Shown: positions 41,263-49,597 of the stretch, one piece after another
Layout of the letters: each line of letters opens with the position of its first letter
Position numbering within the stretch: position 1 is the stretch's first letter
NCBI GenBank assembly: GCA_051414805.1
Contig: CP166702.1
Span: forward strand, 3,782,001 to 3,846,000
Direction: 5' to 3'
Origin: Xenophilus sp003671765
GTDB lineage: Bacteria; Pseudomonadota; Gammaproteobacteria; Burkholderiales; Burkholderiaceae_C
Length of the DNA stretch: 64,000 bases
Notes under the pieces: generated by a model
Databases searched by the model: none
What the model was told of the DNA's origin: nothing
What the model saw: the letters and a program-made list of their open reading frames with translations, nothing else
Translations under genes and position numbers: made by a program

Positions 41263-41889
41263 TCAGTCCGCCAGCTTGCGCAGCAGCCAGGCCATCGCCG
41301 CCTGCTGCGCCTTGAGGTCGCCACCCGCATCGACCGCCAGCGCCGCGCGGTCGAAGGCCGCCGACAAGAGGTCGGCGAGGACCGGCAGCGCCACGCCGCG
41401 CGGCGTGACGCCAGCGGCGGTCAGCCCCTCGGCGAGCGTGGCCGCGGCGGCAGCCCCATCCATCGCCAGCACCTCCGCCAGGCCCAGCACGGCCGGCCCG
41501 TCGACCAGCAACAGCCGCGTGCGGCCCGGCGCCGTCATCGCACGCAGGTAGGCGTCGCTGCCGGCGACCAGCGCCTTCAGCGGCGGCAGGCCCTCGCGCG
41601 CGGCGGCGCGGATGTCCTCGGCCACGGCCGCCATCTCGCGCGCCAGCACGGCGCGGAACAGGTCGCGCTTGTCGACGAAATGGTGGTACAGCGCGCCGCG
41701 CGTGGTGCCCGCCGCGGCCACCACCTCCGGCGTGGAGGTGTCGGCATAGCCCTTCTCGACAAAGAGCCTTCGCGCCGCATCCATCAGCGCACCCCGCGTG
41801 GCCTCGGTGCGTTCGCGGTTGCTGCGCGGGGCGGGCGGGTCGACCTCGGCGGTCATGGACTTGCGATCGGCAGGGTCATCCACTGACAT
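41263..41889 (-). CDS. TetR-family transcriptional regulator
   Basis: A 208-residue regulator. The helix-turn-helix is TRGALMDAARRLFVEKGYAD followed by TSTPEVVAAAGTTRGALYHH and FVDKRDLF, the classic TetR pattern. The C-terminal part (LLLVDGPAVLGLAEVLAMDG) is hydrophobic and would bind a small ligand. The ATG at 41889 abuts the first of two operator-like palindromes; ATG 41858 is an alternative. The divergent VOC gene 74 bases away is the probable target. Confidence 0.9.
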   Translation of the reverse strand: MSVDDPADRKSMTAEVDPPAPRSNRERTEATRGALMDAARRLFVEKGYADTSTPEVVAAAGTTRGALYHHFVDKRDLFRAVLAREMAAVAEDIRAAAREGLPPLKALVAGSDAYLRAMTAPGRTRLLLVDGPAVLGLAEVLAMDGAAAAATLAEGLTAAGVTPRGVALPVLADLLSAAFDRAALAVDAGGDLKAQQAAMAWLLRKLAD

Positions 41890-41937
41890 ACATACAGCCT
41901 GTACGTTAATCTTGAATAAAACATGCGGCCTGTATGT
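41890..41937. promoter_or_regulatory. Pair of TetR-type operators in the divergent promoter
   Basis: ACATACAGCCTGTACGT (41890-41906, one mismatch from symmetry) and ACATGCGGCCTGTATGT (41921-41937, two mismatches) share the half-site ACATACAG/CTGTATGT. Their centres are 31 bases apart, three helical turns, so two dimers would bind the same face. Both lie between the TetR and VOC start codons. Confidence 0.65.
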
Positions 41938-41963
41938 TAATTCAACCCTTTCGAGGAGAAGCC

Positions 41964-42407
41964 ATGTCGGCACCCTTCAAGGTCAGCAGCTACTACCCCG
42001 TCGTCATGACCCGCGACGTCGCCGGCACCGCCGCGTTCTGGCGCACGCACTTCGGCTTCGTGCCGCTGTTCACGAGCGACTGGTACGTCCACCTGCAGCT
42101 CGAAGGCGACGCCGCCGTCAACCTGGCGGTGCTCGACGGCCGCCACGCCACCATCCCCGAGGCCGCGCGCGGGCAGGTCGCGGCCGGCCTGCTGCTGAAT
42201 TTCGAGGTGGAGGACGTGGACGCCTTCCATGCCCGCGTGCAGGCCGCCGGCCTGCCGGTGCTGCTGCCGCTGCGCGACGAGGCCTTCGGCCAGCGGCACT
42301 TCATCACCCGCGACCCCAACGGCGTGCTGATCGACGTGATCACGCCGATTCCGCCGACGGGCGAGTTCGTGCAGCAGTACGAGGCGTCGGCCCTGCCGCA
42401 GGGGTGA
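41964..42407 (+). CDS. VOC-family protein under TetR control
   Basis: A 147-residue glyoxalase-fold protein: YYPVVMTRDVAGTAAFWRTH, FGFVPLFTSDWYVHLQLEGD, LNFEVEDVDAFHARVQAAGL and FGQRHFITRDPNGVLIDVIT with the final acidic ligand position. The GAGGAGAA ribosome-binding site is clear. It is divergent from a TetR gene with a double operator between them, so an unknown small compound should induce it. Detoxification of an electrophile or antibiotic is the usual role of such pairs. Confidence 0.85.
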   Translation: MSAPFKVSSYYPVVMTRDVAGTAAFWRTHFGFVPLFTSDWYVHLQLEGDAAVNLAVLDGRHATIPEAARGQVAAGLLLNFEVEDVDAFHARVQAAGLPVLLPLRDEAFGQRHFITRDPNGVLIDVITPIPPTGEFVQQYEASALPQG

Positions 42408-42428
42408 CGCACGGCGGGGGCCGCAGCC

Positions 42429-42491
42429 GCTATAGACTTCATAGCGTGCCGTGCCCGCCCCGTGGGCGTGAGCGGCCCATTCGCCCCCAAA
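42429..42491 (+). repeat. Dispersed palindromic repeat, copy 8 (long form)
   Basis: GCTATAGACTTCATAGC, GTGCCGTGCCCGCCCCGTGG and GCGTGAGCGGCCCATTCGCC. It fills most of the gap between the VOC gene and the M23 peptidase gene. Confidence 0.65.
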
Positions 42492-42504
42492 TCCCGCGCC
42501 CTGC

Positions 42505-43389
42505 ATGACATCCGCCTCCCCCGCCCCTTCGCTGCCCCGCCGCCATGTGATCGCCGGCCTGGCCGCCAGCCTTGCCACCCCTGCCGTCTGGGCCGCGCGC
42601 GCCAAGGCCGCGCCCCCTGCTCCGCCCGCGCCCCCGCTGTGGCCGAAGGCGCTGGCCGTGCCGGGCGGCGTGGCGCGGCTGTCCCTCGGGCCGGCGGCCG
42701 ACCGGCCCACGGCACACACCCGCGTGGGCGACGCGCAGGTGCCGCTGCTGGTGGTGGGCGATGCGATCGACTGGACTGCGCTGGTCGGCATTCCCCTGGC
42801 GGCCACGCCGGGCGAGGCGGCCATCACCAGGGCCGGGCGCAGCATCCCGTACACCGTCGCCCCCAAGCAGTACCGCGAGCAGCACCTGAAGGTGGCGCCG
42901 GGCACCGTCGACCTGTCCGCGGAGGACACGGCGCGCTACGAGCGCGAGCGCACCCACCTGGCGGGCGTGATGGCGACCTTCACCGACGCACCGCCTGCGA
43001 CGCTGCACATGGCAGTGCCCGTGCCCGGCCGGCGCTCCAGCTCCTTCGGCCTGCGCCGCGTCTTCAACGGGCAGTCGCGCAATCCGCACAGCGGCATGGA
43101 CATCGCGGCCGGCACCGGCACGCCCGTCCGCGCGCCGCTCGCGGGCCGGGTGATCGACACCGGCGACTACTTCTTCAACGGCGGCACCGTGTGGCTCGAC
43201 CATGGCGCGGGCCTGCTCAGCATGTACTGCCACCTGAGCCGCATCGACTGCAAGGTGGGCGACAGGGTCAAGCCCGGCGACGCCTTCTGCGCGGTGGGCG
43301 CCACCGGCCGCGTAACGGGCCCGCACCTGCACTGGTCGGTGATGCTGAATCGCGCCATGGTCGACCCCGCCCTGTTCATCGACGCCTGA
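42505..43389 (+). CDS. M23-family (LytM-like) peptidase
   Basis: A 294-residue exported protein. The N-terminus has a basic Tat-like signal (LPRRHVIAGLAASLATPAVW, cleavage after WAA). The metallopeptidase domain contains HSGMDIAA with His195 and Asp199 as zinc ligands and PHLHWSV with His274 and His276. It also has the fold-defining SFGLRRVFNGQSRNPHSG and GRVIDTGDYFFNGG segments. Such enzymes cut peptidoglycan peptide bridges in the periplasm. The upstream repeat leaves little room for a separate promoter. Confidence 0.9.
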   Translation: MTSASPAPSLPRRHVIAGLAASLATPAVWAARAKAAPPAPPAPPLWPKALAVPGGVARLSLGPAADRPTAHTRVGDAQVPLLVVGDAIDWTALVGIPLAATPGEAAITRAGRSIPYTVAPKQYREQHLKVAPGTVDLSAEDTARYERERTHLAGVMATFTDAPPATLHMAVPVPGRRSSSFGLRRVFNGQSRNPHSGMDIAAGTGTPVRAPLAGRVIDTGDYFFNGGTVWLDHGAGLLSMYCHLSRIDCKVGDRVKPGDAFCAVGATGRVTGPHLHWSVMLNRAMVDPALFIDA

Positions 43390-43462
43390 GAGACCGGCGC
43401 CGCACCGATTGACGAGCGCGCCGGTTGCACCTTAAAAGGGCGTCAAACAGGAGTCGGGCGCG

Positions 43463-43969
43463 ATGGCCGTTGAACCGTTGGAAGAAGCACTCGGGCGTGC
43501 GGCTGCATTGCCCGCGGATGCGCCTGCCGAGCGCATCGATCGCGCGGTGCACGAGGTGGTGCGGCTCATGCGCGAGCATATGCAGATGGACGTGGCCTTC
43601 GTCTCGCACCTGCACGGCGGGCGGCGCTACTTCATCACCGTCGACACGCGCGCCGGCGCCGAGGTGATCGCCACTGGCGACTCGGACCCGGCGGAAGAAA
43701 GCTTCTGCCAGCGTGTGATCGACGGCCGCCTGCCGCAGAGCATCCAGGACGTTCGCCTGCTGCCCGGCGCCGCCGAGCTGCCGGCACCGTCCTTCAGCAT
43801 CGGTTCGCACCTGAGCACACCCGTCGTGCTGGGTGACGGCAGCATCTACGGCACGATGTGCTGCTTCAGCTTCGAGGCGGCACGGCCGCTTGTCGATCGC
43901 GACCTCAAGCGCCTGCGGATGGCGGCCGACCTGACGGCACGCCTGATCGACCAGCGGCACCGCACCTGA
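43463..43969 (+). CDS. Single GAF-domain protein
   Basis: A 168-residue protein consisting of one GAF domain: RLMREHMQMDVAFVSHLHGG, EESFCQRVIDGRLPQSIQDV, LSTPVVLGDGSIYGTMCCFS and LKRLRMAADLTARLIDQ. No output domain is attached, so it is either a stand-alone sensor or a small-molecule-binding protein. AGGAG lies 10 bases before the ATG. It may be transcribed alone; the next gene starts 77 bases downstream. Confidence 0.83.
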   Translation: MAVEPLEEALGRAAALPADAPAERIDRAVHEVVRLMREHMQMDVAFVSHLHGGRRYFITVDTRAGAEVIATGDSDPAEESFCQRVIDGRLPQSIQDVRLLPGAAELPAPSFSIGSHLSTPVVLGDGSIYGTMCCFSFEAARPLVDRDLKRLRMAADLTARLIDQRHRT

Positions 43970-44046
43970 CAGGGGGGCGCACCGCGGCGCTACGACAATG
44001 CGGTCCTCCGACGACCGCCCTGCGGCGTTGAAGACGAGTCCGCGCC

Positions 44047-44688
44047 ATGACTGACCCCTCCTCCGCTCCCGTCCTCCAGATCCACCGCTTGCGGGTGGCC
44101 TTCCCCGGAGAAGCGCCGTTGATCTCCTGTGAGTCGCTCGCCCTGCCTGCAGGCCTCACGCTGGTCGAGGGCGACACCGGCTCGGGCAAAAGCACGCTGC
44201 TGCGCGTTCTGGCCGGCAAACAACCCGCGCAGGGCACGCTGGTGCTGGGCGCCATCGAGCTCGCGCATGCACCACAGGCCTACCGGCATGCCGTGTTCCA
44301 TGTCGATGCGCGCGACGCGGCGCTCGATGCGCTCACGCCGCGCGACTGCACCGCCACCTGGCGTGAGCACGACCCGGGCTTCGATGCAGCGCGCTGGTCC
44401 TCGATCGTCGAGGGCTTCGCGCTGGGCGAGCACCTCGACAAGCGCATGGACATGCTCTCCACCGGCTCGCGGCGCAAGGTGGCGCTGGCCGCCGCGCTGG
44501 CCAGCGGCCGCGCGCTGGTGCTGCTCGACGAGCCCACGGCCGCACTCGACAAGGCCTCGGTGCGCTGGCTGTGGCAGGTGCTGGCCGAGCGCGCGAGCCA
44601 GGGCATGCGCCAGGCCGTGGTCCTGGCCAGCAGCTTGCCCGTACAGGGCCTGCCGCTGGCCGCAGTACTCACCCTTCCGCTTCGCTGA
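44047..44688 (+). CDS. ABC-type ATPase without an adjacent permease
   Basis: A 213-residue ATPase. Walker A is GDTGSGKST (about residues 42-50), the signature region is MLSTGSRRKVALAAAL (LSTGS in place of LSGGQ), and Walker B is ALVLLDEPTAALD. The region between them is shorter than in import ATPases and fits the CcmA/YbbA size class. No permease is encoded nearby. Its TGA shares a base with the start of a small exported protein gene, so those two are coupled. Confidence 0.8.
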   Translation: MTDPSSAPVLQIHRLRVAFPGEAPLISCESLALPAGLTLVEGDTGSGKSTLLRVLAGKQPAQGTLVLGAIELAHAPQAYRHAVFHVDARDAALDALTPRDCTATWREHDPGFDAARWSSIVEGFALGEHLDKRMDMLSTGSRRKVALAAALASGRALVLLDEPTAALDKASVRWLWQVLAERASQGMRQAVVLASSLPVQGLPLAAVLTLPLR

Positions 44689-45161
44689 TGCCGCTGCACG
44701 CTCGCACCCCCTCGTCCGACTCCCGCCGCCGCTGGCTCCTGTGGGCCGCCGCCATGGCATGGCTGCCGGTCGCGGCGCCGGCGCAGGTCAAGACGTCCGC
44801 CGCGCCCGCCGCCCGGGTGCCATCGCTGCGCGTGCGCTTCTCCCGGCGGGGTGGCCAGCGGCTGCTGCGCGGCCGGCTGCAGGCGCCGGCGCACAGCGTG
44901 CGCGACTACCTCATCCAGGGGCGCGCCGGGCAGTCGCTCGAAGTGGAACTGGAGACGCTCGCACCTGGCGCATCGTTCAAGGTGCTGGGCCCGCAACACA
45001 AGGACGCGCTCTTCATGAGCGAGTTCTCGGCCCTGCCGCTGTGGCAGGGGCGGCTGGCGGCCGATGGCGACTACCGCGTTCGCGTGTCGCTCAACCCGGT
45101 GCAGCGCGCCCGCGGCGAGTCGATGGATTTCATCCTGCGGCTGGCCCTGCGCGCCGCCTGA
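44688..45161 (+). CDS. Exported protein of unknown function, coupled to the ABC ATPase
   Basis: A 157-residue protein. A Tat-like or Sec signal covers residues 1-36 (SRRRWLLWAAAMAWLPVAAP, cleavage near APAQ). The mature part contains LRVRFSRRGGQRLLRGRLQA, SVRDYLIQGRAGQSLEVELE and YRVRVSLNPVQRARGESMDF. The layout resembles small beta-rich periplasmic domains that follow a Gly-Gln-x-Leu pattern (inhibitor or pre-peptidase C-terminal-like), but I cannot name it. It starts within the ATPase stop codon (TGATG). Confidence 0.65.
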   Translation: MPLHARTPSSDSRRRWLLWAAAMAWLPVAAPAQVKTSAAPAARVPSLRVRFSRRGGQRLLRGRLQAPAHSVRDYLIQGRAGQSLEVELETLAPGASFKVLGPQHKDALFMSEFSALPLWQGRLAADGDYRVRVSLNPVQRARGESMDFILRLALRAA

Positions 45162-45174
45162 AGTCCGCCGCCCC

Positions 45175-46821
45175 TCAGGAGCGCGTGCCGGTGGCGCCGT
45201 CGAGTGCCATGCGCACGCGCAACGCCAGGTCCGACAGGCGGTACGGCTTCTTGAGGATGTCGAACTCCGAGGGCGCGACCTGGTCGATGTTGCCCATGTC
45301 GCGGTCGTAGCCGGTGGTCAGCAGCACATGGACCGAGGGCAGCAGGCGCCGGACCTCGCGCGCCAGCGTGTAGCCGTTGATGCCGCCGGGCATCACGACG
45401 TCGGAGAACAGCAGGTCGGGCATGCGGTCGGGCGGCAGCGAGCGCACCAGCTCCAGCGCGGCGCGGCCCGAGTCGGCGACGTGCACGCGGTAGCCCAGGC
45501 CCTCGAGCATGTCGCGCGCCAGTTCCGACACCTCGGGCCGGTCTTCCACCACGAGGATGGTCTCGCTCCCACCCCGCTCGTTGGGACGCAAGCCGCTCTC
45601 GCCCTCGATCCGCACGGCATTGCGCACCGCCGGGAAGAACATGCGCACCGTGGTGCCCTGACCCGGCTCGGACGAGACCGTCGCCGTGCCGCCCGACTGC
45701 TTCGCGAAGCCGTACACCATCGACAGGCCCAGGCCCGTGCCCTTGCCCTCGTCCTTGGTGGTGAAGAACGGGTCCATCACACGCGCGATGATGTCCGCCG
45801 GGATGCCGGTGCCGGTGTCGGTGACGGACAGCGCCGCATAAGCGCCGGGGCGCAGGCCGGCGGGCAGTTCGCCGCTGTCGTCGCCCTCGTTGGCGGCCTC
45901 GACCGCACGCGTCTCGATGCGGATGCGGCCACCGTCGGGCATGGCGTCGCGCGCATTCATCAGGACGTTGAGCAGCGCCACCTCGACCTGCGTGGTGTCG
46001 AGCTCGCAGTTGGGCAGGTCGGGCGCCAGGTCGAACTCGAGCTGGATCTGCTCGCCCAGCGTGCGCTGCACCAGCGCCGTCATGCCGGTGGCCAGTGTGT
46101 TGAGGTTGATGGTGCGCCCGCGCAGCTGCTGCTTGCGCGAAAAGGCCAGCAGCTGCTGCGTGAGGGTCGACGCCTTGGTCACCGCGCTGCGGATGCTGCC
46201 GATGCCGCGCGCGAGGTCCTCGGGCCCGAGCTTGTTCAGGCGGGCCCGGGCACTCATGAGGTCGAGGTGCCCCGACATGACCTGCAGCAGGTTGTTGAAG
46301 TCGTGCGCGATGCCGCCGGTGAGCTGGCCCAGCGCCTCCATCTTCTGCGCCTGGGCCAGGCCCTCCTCGGCGTCGCGACGGCGGCTGACGTCGAGCTGCG
46401 AGGCGAAGAAAAACACCAGTTCATCGTTGCGGTCGTAGACCGGCGAGATGAACAGCGCATTCCAGAAGGAGGAGCCGTCCTTGCGGTAGTTGAGCACCTC
46501 CAGCGAGATCTCGCGCCGCTGGTCGATCGCCTGGCGGATGGTCTGCACCGTCTGGCGATCCGTTGCGGGGCCCTGCAGGAAGCGGCAGTTGTGGCCCAGC
46601 AACTCGTCGATCGAATAGCCGCTCATCGCCACGAAGGCGCGGTTGGCGAAGACGATGGGATTGTCGGGCTGGCGCGGATCGGTCACGAGCATGGGCATGC
46701 GCGTGGTCTCGATGGCGGCGAAGAAGATGTCGTCCCGGTGGGAAACGAACTGGGAGGGCCCGCCGTCCTCGACCTGGACAGGGCTGCGGCCGGGAATTGG
46801 CGGTTTTTCGGGTTGGCTCAT
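45175..46821 (-). CDS. LOV-domain hybrid histidine kinase (blue-light sensor)
   Basis: A 548-residue soluble kinase. The N-terminal PAS domain is a LOV domain: LLGHNCRFLQGP with Cys79, the residue that forms the flavin adduct in blue light, plus LNYRKDGSSFWNALFISPVY. The kinase core has LTGGIAHDFNNLLQ with His173, LLNVLMNARDAM (N box) and GKGTGLGLSMVYGF (G2). A C-terminal receiver follows (ILVVEDRPEVSELA, LLFSDVVMPG with the acceptor Asp). The receiver at the end is the common LOV-HK-REC arrangement. No separate output regulator is adjacent. Confidence 0.92.
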   Translation of the reverse strand: MSQPEKPPIPGRSPVQVEDGGPSQFVSHRDDIFFAAIETTRMPMLVTDPRQPDNPIVFANRAFVAMSGYSIDELLGHNCRFLQGPATDRQTVQTIRQAIDQRREISLEVLNYRKDGSSFWNALFISPVYDRNDELVFFFASQLDVSRRRDAEEGLAQAQKMEALGQLTGGIAHDFNNLLQVMSGHLDLMSARARLNKLGPEDLARGIGSIRSAVTKASTLTQQLLAFSRKQQLRGRTINLNTLATGMTALVQRTLGEQIQLEFDLAPDLPNCELDTTQVEVALLNVLMNARDAMPDGGRIRIETRAVEAANEGDDSGELPAGLRPGAYAALSVTDTGTGIPADIIARVMDPFFTTKDEGKGTGLGLSMVYGFAKQSGGTATVSSEPGQGTTVRMFFPAVRNAVRIEGESGLRPNERGGSETILVVEDRPEVSELARDMLEGLGYRVHVADSGRAALELVRSLPPDRMPDLLFSDVVMPGGINGYTLAREVRRLLPSVHVLLTTGYDRDMGNIDQVAPSEFDILKKPYRLSDLALRVRMALDGATGTRS

Positions 46822-46921
46822 GGGGCGCGGCCCGCAAGGGCGCCGGATGATGCGCGATAGCGTACCTTCGGTCTAGCGCGCGGCCTGTCGGATAAAGCGC
46901 CGCACAGCGGGCACCGCCCGG

Positions 46922-47233
46922 TCATTCGGGGCGCTTGTAGACCAGGCCCAGCACGGCGCCGTTCTCGTCGGCCGTGCACACGGCGCTGCGCTTTTGCGGG
47001 CCGACGGCCAGGTTGACGGCATAGACGCCGTCGCGCGGCGTGCTGCTGCTCATCACCGCCACCCCCGCCGGCGGCACCTTGAACTCGCGCACGGCAGCGG
47101 CCACGCAGTTCTTCACGCTGACGTCGGGGGCGCCGCCCGCGCGCACGGCGGTGCTGCTGCAGGCGGACAGGGCCAGGGCGATGCCGGCAGCGGCGGCGAG
47201 AGGCGCAGGTCCGAAGCGGTGAAAGGGGGTCAT
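46922..47233 (-). CDS. Small lipoprotein
   Basis: A 103-residue protein with a signal peptide and lipobox LALSAC (Cys at about residue 25). The mature domain (VSVKNCVAAAVREFKVPPAG, DGVYAVNLAVGPQKRSAVCT) has two cysteines that could pair and ends DENGAVLGLVYKRPE. I do not recognise a function. AAGGAG precedes the ATG at 47233. It lies downstream of the FUSC gene on the same strand, 157 bases from its end. Confidence 0.75.
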   Translation of the reverse strand: MTPFHRFGPAPLAAAAGIALALSACSSTAVRAGGAPDVSVKNCVAAAVREFKVPPAGVAVMSSSTPRDGVYAVNLAVGPQKRSAVCTADENGAVLGLVYKRPE

Positions 47234-47390
47234 CGGCAACTCCTTGAAAGCGATGGGCCGCAGGCGCGGTGCGCCATCGGTCCGTATTGGAGGCGAGGCG
47301 CCCGCGCCGGTTCGCCGGACGCCGCCGGCACGCGGGGCCGTCCGACGCCGCGCCCGCCAGTGCTTCGCGGGCCTCGCAGGCGCCGCGGGG

Positions 47391-49337
47391 TCAGGCCGTC
47401 GGCCTCCACAGCGCGGCGCCCTCGCGCAGCGCATCGGCGGCATCGTGCACGACCTGGCGCAGCGCCGCGTCGTGCAGGACAGCGCCGGCCTGGAGCGCAG
47501 CCGCCGCGGCGCCCTCGGGGTCCTCTTCGAAGCCCTGCAGGGCGCGCAGCACGGCTTCGAGCGCGGCGCGCTGGGGGTCGCCCTCGCTGCAGGCGTCGAT
47601 CGCGTCCTGCAATGTGGTGACGGCATGGCCCAGGTTCAGCGCCGCCAGCAGGCCCTCCGGCGCGTCGCCGGAGCGGCCGGCGCGCTGCAGGTCCAGCAGC
47701 AGGCGCAGGATGCGCCGCGCCGTCTGCGCGTGCCACTCGCCCGCCACGGCCGCGGCGCGCGTGCGCGGGTGGTCGAAGAGGCGCGCCACGTCGCGCCGGA
47801 TGTGGCCGGCCAGCGCCTGCGAGCGCGCCGCCGAACGGTCGGGCGCCAGCAGGAAGGCACTGCCCACCAGCACCGCCCCCGTCATCAGCGCCGCGGCCCC
47901 GTTGAGGATCTCCGGGCCGGCGGCCGCCGGCATGCCGGCCTGGCTGCCGAGCATGAAGCACATGTTGGCATCCAGCGCCGGCATGGCGGTGTGGCGGCTC
48001 ACGCGCGCCAGCGCGCCGACGGCGATGAAGGGCACGATGCTGAGCACCAGCGACACCGGGCCGTCCACCTGAGGCTGCACCACGAAGCGGTAGAAGGTGG
48101 CGGCCACCACGCCGGCCGCCACGCCGGCGATGAGCTTCGGTGCCACCGCGCGCGGCGCCGGCAGCGTTCCCAGGACCATCGAGAAGATGCACACACCCAG
48201 CGCCGCCAGCTCGGCCGCCGGCCAGCCGGAGGCCAGGCCCACGGCCGCGGCGACGAAGGTGCCCAGTCCGGCGGCCGCGGCGTTGCCCGCGGCGCGCTGC
48301 CAGTCGCGCTGCGGCGTCAGGTAGGCGCTCGCGCGCGGTGCGAAACCGCGCTCGTCGGCGGCCGCGTCGACGCGCTGCGCGAACAAGGCCTGTTCGGCCG
48401 CCACCAGCCAGGCCATCGCGCGGTGGACGCGATCCTCGGGCGTGGCCGCCCGGCCCGGGAGCTGGGCCGGGTCCAGCGGCGCCGGCTCCCAGGGTGCAGC
48501 CTCGCGCAGCCGGGCGGCCTGGCTGGCGAGCTGGCCCGCCAGCGCGTCGGGCACCGGCTCGCCGCGCAGGCGCCGGGCGCGCAGCGCCGCCGCGGCGGCC
48601 ATCAGCGCGATGGAGGCGGCCACCAGCGCCGTCGTGTAGCGCAGGCGCCGGTAGCCTTCGACCGAACCGGCGGCCACGGTGCGAGCGGCGGTGTCGACCT
48701 CGCCCATCTCGGTCAGCACGCGCCGCTCCAGCGCGGCCGTGTCGCGCGCCGGGCGGCCTGCGGCCGCCTCGGCGGCGAAGCCGGCGGCGTCGGCCGCCAG
48801 GTGCCGCACGCGCTGGTAGAACTCGCGCCGCCGAGCCGAGGGCGTGAAGAAGCCCGTGACCAGCGTGACCACCACGACGCCGATCAGCGTGCACTCCACG
48901 CGCGCCACCGCCAGCGGCAGCAGCCGCTCCGGCGCCAGTACCGAGGGCAGCACGACCACCGCCGCCGTCATGCCGGCCATCAGCGCCGCATACGACACCA
49001 CGCCGCGCAGCAGCGCCGCGGCCGCGGCGCCGCCTGCCGCCCACAGGCCCAGCAGCGCCAGCGCCGCATAGGGGCCCGGGACGGCGCGCAGGATCGCGAA
49101 ACCCGCCGCCGCGCCGACCAGCGTGCCGACGATGCGGAAGAAGCCGCGCTCGATGAGCAGGCCGCGCGCGTTCTGCGCGACGACCCACACCGGCATCGCG
49201 GCCCAGTAGGCGTTGTGGACGTGGAAGGCGGCGGCGATGGCGAAGCCCAGCGTGGCGGCCAGGGCCATGCGCAGCGCGAGGGCGGCGCCCGCTGCGTCGA
49301 TGCCGAGGCGCCGGCCGACGGAGGCGAGCGTGTTCAT
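47391..49337 (-). CDS. FUSC-family aromatic-compound exporter
   Basis: A 648-residue membrane protein with two sets of about five helices: residues about 15-170 (MALAATLGFAIAAAFHVHNA, AMPVWVVAQNARGLLIERGF) and about 345-480 (LGVCIFSMVLGTLPAPRAVA, LIAGVAAGVVAATFYRFVVQ). Cytoplasmic helical segments separate and follow them. This is the full FUSC layout seen in fusaric acid resistance and AaeB proteins. The R-F-F-R-x-V-G-T segment after helix 2 is typical. No membrane-fusion partner gene is adjacent. The start at 49337 puts the first helix 15 residues in. Confidence 0.88.
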   Translation of the reverse strand: MNTLASVGRRLGIDAAGAALALRMALAATLGFAIAAAFHVHNAYWAAMPVWVVAQNARGLLIERGFFRIVGTLVGAAAGFAILRAVPGPYAALALLGLWAAGGAAAAALLRGVVSYAALMAGMTAAVVVLPSVLAPERLLPLAVARVECTLIGVVVVTLVTGFFTPSARRREFYQRVRHLAADAAGFAAEAAAGRPARDTAALERRVLTEMGEVDTAARTVAAGSVEGYRRLRYTTALVAASIALMAAAAALRARRLRGEPVPDALAGQLASQAARLREAAPWEPAPLDPAQLPGRAATPEDRVHRAMAWLVAAEQALFAQRVDAAADERGFAPRASAYLTPQRDWQRAAGNAAAAGLGTFVAAAVGLASGWPAAELAALGVCIFSMVLGTLPAPRAVAPKLIAGVAAGVVAATFYRFVVQPQVDGPVSLVLSIVPFIAVGALARVSRHTAMPALDANMCFMLGSQAGMPAAAGPEILNGAAALMTGAVLVGSAFLLAPDRSAARSQALAGHIRRDVARLFDHPRTRAAAVAGEWHAQTARRILRLLLDLQRAGRSGDAPEGLLAALNLGHAVTTLQDAIDACSEGDPQRAALEAVLRALQGFEEDPEGAAAAALQAGAVLHDAALRQVVHDAADALREGAALWRPTA

Positions 49338-49460
49338 GGCCGCGGATTGTCGGCCGCGCCGACAGCCGGCGGCCGGACACGCCGCGATGGCGCAGTGGCC
49401 GGGTGGGGCGCGCGGCCACGGACTTGCACGGCAGCGCGCCATTGACTGCCCACCTTTTGC

Positions 49461-49510
49461 GCTCCTGAATTCATAGCTGCTCGCGCAGACAGGACGCGCA
49501 CCGGGGGCTG
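49461..49510 (+). repeat. Dispersed palindromic repeat, copy 9
   Basis: GCTCCTGAATTCATAGC, TGCTCGCGCAGACAGGACGC and GCACCGGGGGCTG. The left arm of the palindrome has changed, but the spacer matches the best copies. It lies between the divergent FUSC and TetR genes. Confidence 0.65.
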
Positions 49511-49554
49511 TTTCATCCTCGACTTCGGTGCAAGTTACATTTTTTCGCTTGCGC

Positions 49555-49597
49555 CATACCAATCGGTACGTATAGTCCATACCAACCAATCGGTATG
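49555..49597 (+). promoter_or_regulatory. Promoter with two operator copies before the TetR-GFA operon
   Basis: ACCAATCGGTA occurs at 49558-49568 and 49585-49595, 27 bases apart. The first is in CATACC-aatc-GGTACG and the second in CATACC-N8-GGTATG. A TATAGT -10 box (49571-49576) lies between them, with TTGCGC 16 bases upstream as a possible -35. The second site overlaps the first possible start codon, so autorepression is likely. Confidence 0.6.

Noticed and set aside
47244..49445. 733-codon open frame on the plus strand
   Set aside because: It is antisense to the FUSC gene, which has proper helices and motifs; no ribosome-binding site.
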